From NCBI GenBank assembly GCA_945874225.1, contig CAMCFT010000026.1, forward strand, positions 1 through 53,977: a stretch of DNA of 53,977 bases. Reading direction: 5' to 3'. Position 1 is the stretch's first letter, and the number at the start of each line of letters is the position of its first letter. Positions 23,390 to 30,918 of this stretch are shown here, piece by piece. The stretch is from Flavobacterium psychrophilum. Lineage in GTDB: Bacteria > Bacteroidota > Bacteroidia > Flavobacteriales > Flavobacteriaceae. The notes beneath the pieces were generated by a model, which saw only the letters and a list, made by a program, of their open reading frames with translations, had not been told where the DNA came from and did no database searches. A program made the position numbers and the translations under genes.

Positions 23390-23421
23390 CAAAAGTACAA
23401 TTATTTTTTTGAAATGCAAAT
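23390..23421 (-). promoter_or_regulatory. Consensus promoter of rplM-rpsI
   Basis: On the minus strand TTTG (23421-23418) and TACTTTTG (23397-23390) are separated by exactly 19 bases, the ideal Bacteroidota vegetative spacing. The short leader to the ATG at 23344 contains CCC-TTTATT-GGG, a possible small stem. Confidence 0.85.
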
Positions 23422-23684
23422 TGTCTTAAAAATTTATTTTAAGTTCCTTTTTATACTGATAATCAAATAAATATTTGAATCTGAATACATTTGTTTTTTA
23501 TTGAATTGTAGTTCAATTTAGAGTTTCTATATTTGCAATGCCTTAATTCAAAAAAAAATTGTAAATTACACTTTTTAAAAAAGGTTTATTTTGTAAAAGA
23601 GTTTTTTTTGAATAAAAATACATGAAGCTTATCCTCAAACGAGAGTTCTTCATTATCAAAATAAAAGATAATAAATATTGACTT
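23422..23684 (+). promoter_or_regulatory. Promoter and leader of the second LacI gene
   Basis: TTG (23506-23508), 19 bases, then TATATTTG (23528-23535) form a good promoter. ATTGAA (23500-23505) and TTCAAT (23512-23517) make a palindrome over the -33 element and could be an operator. The predicted leader is about 140 nt and contains a short ORF (23622-23681). No larger gene lies between rplM and the LacI gene. Confidence 0.6.
23622..23681 (+). CDS. Possible 19-codon upstream ORF before the second LacI gene
   Basis: ATG at 23622 follows an A-rich stretch and opens a 19-residue peptide (MKLILKREFFIIKIKDNKY) ending in TGA at 23679-23681, three bases before the LacI ATG. ATGAAG at its start and CTTCAT in its middle can pair. 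It may couple or modulate LacI translation. Only length and position support it. Confidence 0.3.
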   Translation: MKLILKREFFIIKIKDNKY

Positions 23685-24713
23685 ATGAAAGCTAAAGCAA
23701 CTCTAAAACAAATTGCCAAAGAACTAAATGTTTCTGTTTCTACTGTTTCAAAAGCACTTAATGATAGTCCGGAAATTAGTGAACAAACAAAAACCAGAAT
23801 AAAAGAATACGCAAAACTTAAAAATTACAAACCAAATGTTATTGGTCTGAATCTAAAAAACAGAAAAACAAAAACTATTGGTGTTATTATTCCAAATATT
23901 CTGAATTCTTTTTTTGCCAAAGTATTTAGTGGTATAGAAAAAATTGCCGACGAAAAAGGATACAATGTTATTATGTGTATTTCTAACGAATCATTGGAGA
24001 AAGAAGCACACACCTTGGAAATGTTGAGTAATGGAACTATAGACGGTTTTATTTTATCCATTTCAGAGGAAGCGCAAAAATTGCAGGAATACAACCACTT
24101 TAAAGATATTATAAACGAAGGTGTTCCAATTGTTATGTTTGACCGTATTGCTGATGAAGTTTCTTGCGACAAAGTAATTGTCGATGATTTCGATTCGGCC
24201 ATAAATTCTACTCAACATTTAATAAATATAGGATGCAAAAACATCGCCTTGTTTTCTTCAGTTGATAATCTAAGTGTTGGAAAATTGAGAGCAGAAGGAT
24301 ATTTGCAAGCTCTAAAAAATAATAACATTGCAGTAAATCAGAATTTGATTCTTAGAACAGATTCTGAGGATGATTTAAAAGAAAAAATCGAAAAAATTTT
24401 TGACAACAATACTATTGACGGAATATTTGCTTTGGACGAAAATGACTCCGTTGCCGCATTAAAAATGGGACTTAAAAAAGGGTACAAAATTCCTGAAGAA
24501 TTGTCTATTATTGGTTTTGCCGATGGAATTCTTGCTTCTAGAAGATTGTCTCCAAGCCTAACCACCGTGAGTCAATATGGTGTAGAAATAGGAGAAGCAG
24601 CAGCAAAATTATTGATCAACAGATTAGAATCTAAAGAAGAAAATCTGCCTTTTGAAACCGTCGTTATTAAAACGCAATTGAAAGAAAGAGAATCGACAAG
24701 AAAGATTAAATAG
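23685..24713 (+). CDS. LacI-family transcriptional regulator, no linked sugar genes
   Basis: The 342-residue protein has the helix-turn-helix TLKQIAKELNVSVSTVSKALNDSPEISEQTK. The effector domain begins at about residue 60 (KTIGVIIPNILNSFFAKVFSGI). It is the same length as the LacI protein at 19308 and similar over the DNA-binding helix. No catabolic genes adjoin it: ribosomal protein genes lie upstream on the other strand and a PnuC-like transporter gene overlaps its 3' end by 8 nt. It may be a global or distant-site regulator. Effector unknown. Confidence 0.93.
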   Translation: MKAKATLKQIAKELNVSVSTVSKALNDSPEISEQTKTRIKEYAKLKNYKPNVIGLNLKNRKTKTIGVIIPNILNSFFAKVFSGIEKIADEKGYNVIMCISNESLEKEAHTLEMLSNGTIDGFILSISEEAQKLQEYNHFKDIINEGVPIVMFDRIADEVSCDKVIVDDFDSAINSTQHLINIGCKNIALFSSVDNLSVGKLRAEGYLQALKNNNIAVNQNLILRTDSEDDLKEKIEKIFDNNTIDGIFALDENDSVAALKMGLKKGYKIPEELSIIGFADGILASRRLSPSLTTVSQYGVEIGEAAAKLLINRLESKEENLPFETVVIKTQLKERESTRKIK

Positions 24714-25437
24714 TTCCTTTTTTCTTGTCATCATTCCAAGTGATATAACCAAACATTGCATTAATTAGATAAAACAGATACTTTATAATATTGGCGATAT
24801 TCATTATCATAATACTTTGAACAATTTTAGATAAATTATATGTTTGCCACATAAACCAATTGTCGGGATACATTCTACTATTATTGAAGGTTCCACCAAA
24901 ACTTATACCAGCTGGAATTGCAATCGCAAAAAATAAGCCCCAATTTATAGGTTTGTTGCTAAAATAGGTAAATCCTAAATAATTTAGAATAAGTGATAAA
25001 ATCATTCCAAAAAATAAATTTCTATAAAAAATACTATCAACACTATTTAGAAATCTTTTCTTTTTCCAGATTCTAAAAGCAAAATAATTTCCAATAAAAG
25101 AAATAGGATAGGTTAATATTGCTGCGGTATTCCCTAAAAGATAGTCAATGGCTCCGCTCAAAGCGGTGTTTAATGTTCCAATGAAATTTCCAATATTGTT
25201 TTTCTTGGTTACTAAACGAGTAGAAATCATAGAAAAACCAACATTGATTATCGAAATAATTCCTAATGGGAATGTATACGTTACTGAATTAATATGAATT
25301 GGCACTTCTGCTTTGTGATACCCTAAATATACAGAACCCACCAAAACGATAACCAATCCAATAACATCAAGATATTGACTATTGGTTATTTTCTTAATTG
25401 TTATTATAGTTTTATCTGAAAGGGAAAGTGTAGGCAT
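24706..25437 (-). CDS. PnuC-like membrane transporter
   Basis: The 243-residue protein has seven or so hydrophobic segments. The word NIGNFIGTLNTALSGAIDYLLGN and the late NWFMWQTYNLSKIVQS are reminiscent of PnuC vitamin facilitators. The C-terminus GYITWNDDKKK also fits. PnuC members carry nicotinamide riboside, or thiamine in the PnuT branch; the substrate cannot be read here, and no TPP riboswitch precedes it. ATG at 25437 is preferred to TTG at 25467, which abuts the polA stop. It is downstream of polA and its 3' end overlaps the convergent LacI gene. Confidence 0.7.
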   Translation of the reverse strand: MPTLSLSDKTIITIKKITNSQYLDVIGLVIVLVGSVYLGYHKAEVPIHINSVTYTFPLGIISIINVGFSMISTRLVTKKNNIGNFIGTLNTALSGAIDYLLGNTAAILTYPISFIGNYFAFRIWKKKRFLNSVDSIFYRNLFFGMILSLILNYLGFTYFSNKPINWGLFFAIAIPAGISFGGTFNNSRMYPDNWFMWQTYNLSKIVQSIMIMNIANIIKYLFYLINAMFGYITWNDDKKKGTI

Positions 25438-25467
25438 AAATAAATTTTTTTTGAAAACGTATTTCAA

Positions 25468-28305
25468 TTAATGCGCCTCCAGCCAATTTTTTCCCATTCC
25501 AATTTCTACATCTAAAGGAACATCCATTATAAACGCATTTTCCATTTCGTGTTTAATCATTGGTTGAATTCTTTCCAATTCTGAGTTGTGAACATCAAAA
25601 ACAAGCTCATCGTGAACTTGTAATAACATTTTTGATTTCCAGTTTTCTGAAGTTAGTTTCTTGTGAATATTAATCATCGCGATTTTAATGATATCGGCTG
25701 CACTTCCCTGTATTGGGGCGTTTACGGCATTTCGTTCGGCGCCACTTTTGACCATCATATTGGCAGAATTAATATCTTTCAAATAACGTCTTCTTCCTAA
25801 AACAGTTTGGACATAGCCGTGTTCTCTCGCGAAATCAACTTGATTGGCCATATAGGATTTTAGTTTTGGATAAGTCGCATAATAAGCATCAATCAACTCG
25901 GCACTTTCTTTTCTAGAAAGCGAAGTTTGATTGCTTAATCCAAAGGCAGAAACACCATAAATAATTCCGAAATTCACGGTTTTGGCATTACTACGTTGTT
26001 CTTTTGTAACTTCTTCTAATGGTACATTAAATACTTTTGCAGCTGTACTTTTGTGAATGTCTTCGTGATTTTTGAAGGCTTTAATCATAGTTGACTCGCC
26101 GGATAAGGCGGCAATAATTCGCAATTCTATTTGGGAATAATCTGCAGAAACTAATGTGTAATTTTCATCACGAGCAATAAAAGCTTTCCGAATTAATCGT
26201 CCTCTTTCCGTACGAATCGGAATGTTTTGTAAGTTGGGGTTGTTGGAACTTAAACGACCGGTTGCTGCAACAGTTTGCATATAATCGGTGTGAACGCGAC
26301 CTGTTTTTTTATCGACTTGGTTCGGCAATGCATCAATATAAGTGCTTTGCAATTTCACCATTTGTCGCCATTCCAGAATGTCTTTTACAATTGGATTGTC
26401 TTTTTCTAAATAGCTTAATATTTCTTCGCCTGTGGCATATTGGCCAGTTTTAGTTTTCTTTTGTTTTACTCCGCCAATTTTTAATTTGTCAAATAAAATG
26501 TCACCAAGTTGTTTTGGCGAAGCCAAATTGAATTTCTCGCCAGCCGTTTCATAGATTTTTTGTTCTAGAGCTGCGCTTTCTTTTTCCATTTCCACCGACA
26601 TTGATTTTAAGAATGGAACATCAAGATTAATTCCTTCTAATTCCATTGCTGCTAAAACGGGAATTAATGGAATTTCTATTTCTTCAAATAATTTTTTTGT
26701 TTCAGCTTTGTCAAGAATCGGACTAAAATTTTGCTTCAATTGAAAGGTAATATCGGCATCTTCGACAGCGTATTCTTTGATGTCTTCCAAAGGAACTTCG
26801 CGCATCGATTTCTGATTTTTTCCTTTTTTACCAATTAAATCTTCTATTGATTTTGGAGAATATTTCAAATACGTTTCCGATAAAATATCCATATTATGAC
26901 GCATATCCGGATTGATAAGATAATGCGCAATCATCGTGTCGAATAATTTCCCTTTTATTTGAACGCCATAACGAGAAAGTATTTTTAAATCGTATTTTAA
27001 ATTCTGACCAATTTTTTCGATACTTTCATTTTCGAAAAAAGGAATGAATTTTTCAATTAAAATTTGCACTTCGTCTTGGTTTTCAGGAAACGGAACATAA
27101 AATCCTTTTCCTTTTTCGAAAGAAAATGAAATTCCAACTAATTCAGCATTCAGAGCATCTAAGCCAGTTGTTTCCGTGTCAAAACAAACCGAAGATTGAT
27201 TTTGAAGATTTTGCAACAGCAATTTTACGCCTAAATCTCCTTGGATAATTTGATAGGAATGCTCGGTATTTTCTAATGAATTGTAATATTGATGACGCGT
27301 TTCGTCTGAAGTTTCGTCGTGAAGCGTGCTGCCAAAAAGATCAAATTGTTCTTCGTTTTTGGGCTGAGGTTTTTTATATAATTTGGCTTCATCTACAGGA
27401 GCATTTGTCGTTGCCGTTGCACCTTTTCTGAATATGGCATCAAATTGTTCTGCCATTCTTCGAAATTCGAGTTCGTTGAAAAGTGCGTCAGTTTTGTCAA
27501 CATCGGGAGTCGATAATTCATAGTCGTTTTCATCAAAAACTACCGGACAATCCAATAGAATTGTTGCCAAGGTTTTGGACAATAATCCTTTTTCCTTGTT
27601 GGCTTCGATGTTTTCCTTCATTTTGCCTTTTAGCTTGTCAGTGTTTGCCAAAAGATTTTCCATTGTGCCAAATTCCTTTAGTAATTTCTTGGCGGTAACT
27701 TCGCCAACGCCTGGAAATCCTGGAATATTATCGGCAGCATCGCCCATCATTCCCAAAAAATCAATCACTTGGTCTGGTCTTTCGATTTCGAACTTTTCCA
27801 ACACTTCAGGAACGCCCCAAATTTCTATTCCGTTGCCCATTCGAGCAGGTTTGTACATAAAAATATTTTCGGAAACTAGTTGTGCAAAATCTTTGTCAGG
27901 TGTTACCATAAAGACTTTGTAATTCTGTTTTTCAGCTTGTTTAGCAATGGTTCCTATTAAATCATCGGCTTCAAACCCTTTGACTTCGATAATAGGAATA
28001 TGCATCGCTTGCAATAATTTTTGGATATATGGAATTGCGATTTTTATGGCTTCGGGTGTGGCATCACGATGCGCTTTGTATTCCGGGAAAATTTCGTTTC
28101 TTAATTGGCTTCCGCCATTGTCAAAAGCTACTGCCAAATGGTCCGGTTTTTCGCGTTTGATAACATCCATCAGGGAATTCATAAAACCCATAATCGCCGA
28201 AGTATCCATTCCTTTGGAATTGATTCGAGGATTTTTTATAAAAGCATAGTAACCGCGGAAGATTAGAGCGTATGCATCGAGAAGGAAAAGACGTTTTTGT
28301 GACAT
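25468..28305 (-). CDS. polA: DNA polymerase I with all three domains
   Basis: The 945-residue protein has an N-terminal 5'-3' flap exonuclease (FLLDAYALIFRGYYAF, GFEADDLIGTIA). The 3'-5' proofreading domain retains DEDD residues (CFDTETTGLDALNAELVG, NLKYDLKIL, YAVEDADITFQL). The polymerase domain has motif A DYSQIELRIIAALSGE, motif B with KTVNFGIIYGVSAFGLS and motif C QVHDELVFDV. Intact proofreading residues suggest an active exonuclease, unlike Taq. It fills gaps in repair and removes RNA primers. It probably shares a transcript with the PnuC-like gene. Confidence 0.98.
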   Translation of the reverse strand: MSQKRLFLLDAYALIFRGYYAFIKNPRINSKGMDTSAIMGFMNSLMDVIKREKPDHLAVAFDNGGSQLRNEIFPEYKAHRDATPEAIKIAIPYIQKLLQAMHIPIIEVKGFEADDLIGTIAKQAEKQNYKVFMVTPDKDFAQLVSENIFMYKPARMGNGIEIWGVPEVLEKFEIERPDQVIDFLGMMGDAADNIPGFPGVGEVTAKKLLKEFGTMENLLANTDKLKGKMKENIEANKEKGLLSKTLATILLDCPVVFDENDYELSTPDVDKTDALFNELEFRRMAEQFDAIFRKGATATTNAPVDEAKLYKKPQPKNEEQFDLFGSTLHDETSDETRHQYYNSLENTEHSYQIIQGDLGVKLLLQNLQNQSSVCFDTETTGLDALNAELVGISFSFEKGKGFYVPFPENQDEVQILIEKFIPFFENESIEKIGQNLKYDLKILSRYGVQIKGKLFDTMIAHYLINPDMRHNMDILSETYLKYSPKSIEDLIGKKGKNQKSMREVPLEDIKEYAVEDADITFQLKQNFSPILDKAETKKLFEEIEIPLIPVLAAMELEGINLDVPFLKSMSVEMEKESAALEQKIYETAGEKFNLASPKQLGDILFDKLKIGGVKQKKTKTGQYATGEEILSYLEKDNPIVKDILEWRQMVKLQSTYIDALPNQVDKKTGRVHTDYMQTVAATGRLSSNNPNLQNIPIRTERGRLIRKAFIARDENYTLVSADYSQIELRIIAALSGESTMIKAFKNHEDIHKSTAAKVFNVPLEEVTKEQRSNAKTVNFGIIYGVSAFGLSNQTSLSRKESAELIDAYYATYPKLKSYMANQVDFAREHGYVQTVLGRRRYLKDINSANMMVKSGAERNAVNAPIQGSAADIIKIAMINIHKKLTSENWKSKMLLQVHDELVFDVHNSELERIQPMIKHEMENAFIMDVPLDVEIGMGKNWLEAH

Positions 28306-28548
28306 AAAGAAATAAATTTTAAAAGCGTAAAAGTAACGAAAGTTTGTAACTTTTCGGGATGTTTTTTGTCTAGTTACAATTCAATTCACTTTAATGTTTT
28401 TTGAAATGGAGGTTAATATAGAATCTGTTAACCTTAATTATAAAAAAGTAGGATTGAAATAATTTTGGCATGGTTTTAGTTAAATTTCAATTAATTAAAA
28501 TTCGTTTCACTTATTTAATTTGTTATTTTGCACAAAATTTATATCCTA

Positions 28549-29784
28549 ATGATTATACGCATATTAGTATTGTGTCTTATCCTTGTTATTATTGAATTCT
28601 ATGCTTTTCAAGCATTTAAAACTATTATAAAAACAAGATTTATTTTGGTTTCTTATCAAGTAGTAAGCGCAATTATTTTGGCATTTATTATTTATTCATT
28701 CACGCAATTTGACCGTTCGATAGGACAAACCAGTCAAACGATGCGTACGATGGGTTTGGTTCTTTTAATATATCTTCCCAAAATTATATTGACTTTAGTA
28801 TTGTTTGGAGAAGATATTTTCAGGATTGGTATGGGTTCAGCAAACTATTTTGTAAAGTATAATGACAGCGTTGAATTTCTTGCGTCAAGGCGAAAATTTG
28901 TCAGCCAGATTGGATTAGGAATAGCAGCAATTCCGTTTTTGTCCTTAATATATGGAGTTACAATTGGAAAATATAACTATAGAGTAATCAAACAGCAAAT
29001 ATTTTTTCCTGATTTACCAGATGCTTTTGATGGTTTTACCATTACACAAATATCCGATGTTCATAGCGGAAGCTTTGATAATCCGGAAAAAATAAATTAT
29101 GCAATAGACTTGGTTAATCAACAAAACTCTGATATGATTTTGTTTACTGGTGATATTGTAAATACCGATGCTAAAGAAATGCATCCTTGGATAGAGACTT
29201 TCAAAAAAATTAAAAAACATGAGTATGGTAAATATTCAGTTTTGGGAAATCATGATTACGGGGAGTATGTTCCCTGGCCGTCAGAAGCTGCTAAAGAAGA
29301 GAATTTTCAAGCCATCAAGAATTTATATGGGCAAATAGATTTTAAATTAATGCTGAATGAGCATACTTTTATCGAAAAAGGAACTGACAAAATTGCATTG
29401 ATTGGAGTCGAGAATTGGGGTACTAATTTCAAGAAAGTAGGGGATATTAATTTGGCTTCTGCCAATTTGACCAAGGAAGACTTTAAAATATTAATGAGTC
29501 ACGATCCAAGTCATTGGGATTGTGAGGTACAAAATCATCCAAAACATTTTCAACTTACACTTTCTGGTCATACTCACGGATTCCAGTTTGGCATAGAAAT
29601 TCCTGGAGTAATTAAGTGGAGTCCTATTCAATACGTATATAAACAATGGGCTGGTTTGTATGAAAATATGGGAAGATACATATATGTAAATAGAGGGTTT
29701 GGTTTTCATGCCTATTCAGGCAGAGTGGGAATTATGCCAGAAATTACAGTCCTCGAACTAAAAAAAGGCAAGAATGTGGCTTAA
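28549..29784 (+). CDS. Membrane-anchored metallophosphoesterase
   Basis: The 411-residue protein (ATG 28549) starts with three or four membrane helices (MIIRILVLCLILVIIEFYAF to about residue 135). A calcineurin-like domain follows: ISDVHSG, FTGDIVNTDA, GNHDYGEY, LSHDPSHW and SGHTHGFQFG, which provide the two-metal site. Related proteins of the YkuE/YaeI type act on UDP-sugar lipids or phospholipids, but substrate is not evident. An in-frame TTG at 28528 would add seven residues and is less likely. It is followed after 74 nt by a thioredoxin-fold gene. Confidence 0.9.
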   Translation: MIIRILVLCLILVIIEFYAFQAFKTIIKTRFILVSYQVVSAIILAFIIYSFTQFDRSIGQTSQTMRTMGLVLLIYLPKIILTLVLFGEDIFRIGMGSANYFVKYNDSVEFLASRRKFVSQIGLGIAAIPFLSLIYGVTIGKYNYRVIKQQIFFPDLPDAFDGFTITQISDVHSGSFDNPEKINYAIDLVNQQNSDMILFTGDIVNTDAKEMHPWIETFKKIKKHEYGKYSVLGNHDYGEYVPWPSEAAKEENFQAIKNLYGQIDFKLMLNEHTFIEKGTDKIALIGVENWGTNFKKVGDINLASANLTKEDFKILMSHDPSHWDCEVQNHPKHFQLTLSGHTHGFQFGIEIPGVIKWSPIQYVYKQWAGLYENMGRYIYVNRGFGFHAYSGRVGIMPEITVLELKKGKNVA

Positions 29785-29858
29785 TTCGTTTAAAATGCTA
29801 CATTTGTAAAATAAACAGCTCTTTTCAATAGATTTAGAAAATTAAATTCGTTGGTTTT

Positions 29859-30155
29859 ATGTCAAAATTTGGAGAACTTATAAGCACGCAAGTACCTGTG
29901 TTGATTGACTTTTACACAGATTGGAATGAATCATCAGTTTCGATGCATCCAGTAATAAGAGATGTTGCGGCAGCTTTGGGCGATAAGGCAAAAGTAATAA
30001 AAATTGATGTTGATAAGAATCAGGAACTAGCTGATGCTTTGCGTATCAAAGGACTTCCTACTTTAATGATTTATAAAGAAGGACAAATGATCTGGAGACA
30101 ATCTGGAGAATTAGATGCTAATACTATAATTGGCCTGGTTCAAGAGTATCTTTAA
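29859..30155 (+). CDS. Thioredoxin-fold protein lacking the redox cysteines
   Basis: The 98-residue protein has the thioredoxin fold pattern: VPVLIDFYTDWNESSVSMHPV, then KIDVDKNQELADALRIKGLPTLMIYKEG with the cis-Pro. The WCGPC site is replaced by WNESS (Trp22-Ser26), and there is no Cys in the whole protein, so it cannot do disulfide exchange. Similar proteins occur in flavobacteria as I recall. It may act as a binding or chaperone module. The metallophosphoesterase gene is upstream in the same direction. Confidence 0.88.
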   Translation: MSKFGELISTQVPVLIDFYTDWNESSVSMHPVIRDVAAALGDKAKVIKIDVDKNQELADALRIKGLPTLMIYKEGQMIWRQSGELDANTIIGLVQEYL

Positions 30156-30182
30156 TCGCCGTTGCGAGTGTAGCAAGCAATA

Positions 30183-30836
30183 TCATTTTATTGCCTCAAA
30201 CACAAATCCCCTTTCACTTAATATTTTCAAGGCTTTTGGTAAAGTATATTCCAAATTTGGGAATGCTTTTATACTGTCGTGGAAAACTATTATGCTTCCT
30301 TCCGTTACATTATTTAATACATTTTCCAAACATTTTTCTGCCGAAATAGAAGTGTCATAATCAGCACTCAAAACATCCCACATAATTATTTTGTGTCCTA
30401 ATTGTCGCAGTTTTTTGGATTGTGATACCTTTATTTTTCCATATGGCGGACGAAAGAGATTGCAGGTTGCAGTTTTTAGTTGGTCGTTTTCAGACTGACC
30501 ACTTATTACTGACCACTGACCACTATTTTCAATATATTCTTCAGTTGATGTTTTCCAACCATTCAAGTGATTAAAAGTATGATTCCCTATAGAATGACCA
30601 TCAGCAACTACTTTTGAAAAAATATCGGGGTATTTTTCAATGTTATTTCCAATGCAAAAAAAAGTGGCTTTGGCATTGTGTTTTTGTAATTCTTGCAGCA
30701 CCCATTCTGTGATTTCAGGAGTTGGGCCATCGTCAAAAGTGAGATATATTTTGTTTTCTGTATTGGGAATGTCCCAAACATAATTACTGAATATTTTTTT
30801 AATGAAAGTATTTGTCTTTATCCAGTAGAACTTCAT
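30183..30836 (-). CDS. Polysaccharide deacetylase with repeat-derived insertion
   Basis: The 217-residue NodB-type protein shows LTFDDGPTP (Asp35, Asp36), HSIGNHTFNH (His86, His90) and LFRPPYGKI (about 127-135), the metal and catalytic motifs. Members remove N- or O-acetyl groups from peptidoglycan or other glycans. An unusual segment at residues about 104-124 (reading SGQWSVISGQS) interrupts the usual short linker. It is encoded by three copies of ACTGACCACT. No clear signal peptide is seen; the N-terminus is short and basic. It is convergent with the thioredoxin-fold gene. Confidence 0.9.
   Translation of the reverse strand: MKFYWIKTNTFIKKIFSNYVWDIPNTENKIYLTFDDGPTPEITEWVLQELQKHNAKATFFCIGNNIEKYPDIFSKVVADGHSIGNHTFNHLNGWKTSTEEYIENSGQWSVISGQSENDQLKTATCNLFRPPYGKIKVSQSKKLRQLGHKIIMWDVLSADYDTSISAEKCLENVLNNVTEGSIIVFHDSIKAFPNLEYTLPKALKILSERGFVFEAIK
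30494..30524. repeat. Short tandem repeat inside the deacetylase gene
   Basis: ACTGACCACT occurs at 30494-30503, 30508-30517 and 30515-30524, the last two overlapping. On the coding strand it reads AGTGGTCAGT. The reading frame stays open across it. Confidence 0.8.
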
Positions 30837-30918
30837 TTTTCAGCTTTTATAAATGAAAAAAATGTAGCGGCATTTTTCAACATCGCTACATTTATTAAGT
30901 TTCCTATTTTAAAATTTA

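Noticed and set aside
24706..25467. PnuC-like gene as the thiamine inner-membrane partner of the TPP-controlled receptor
   Set aside because: It is 20 kb away and has no THI element upstream; the link is only by family resemblance to PnuT.
30494..30524. CRISPR-like short repeats
   Set aside because: Units are 10 bp, overlapping and inside a coding frame; there are no spacers or cas genes anywhere in the window.
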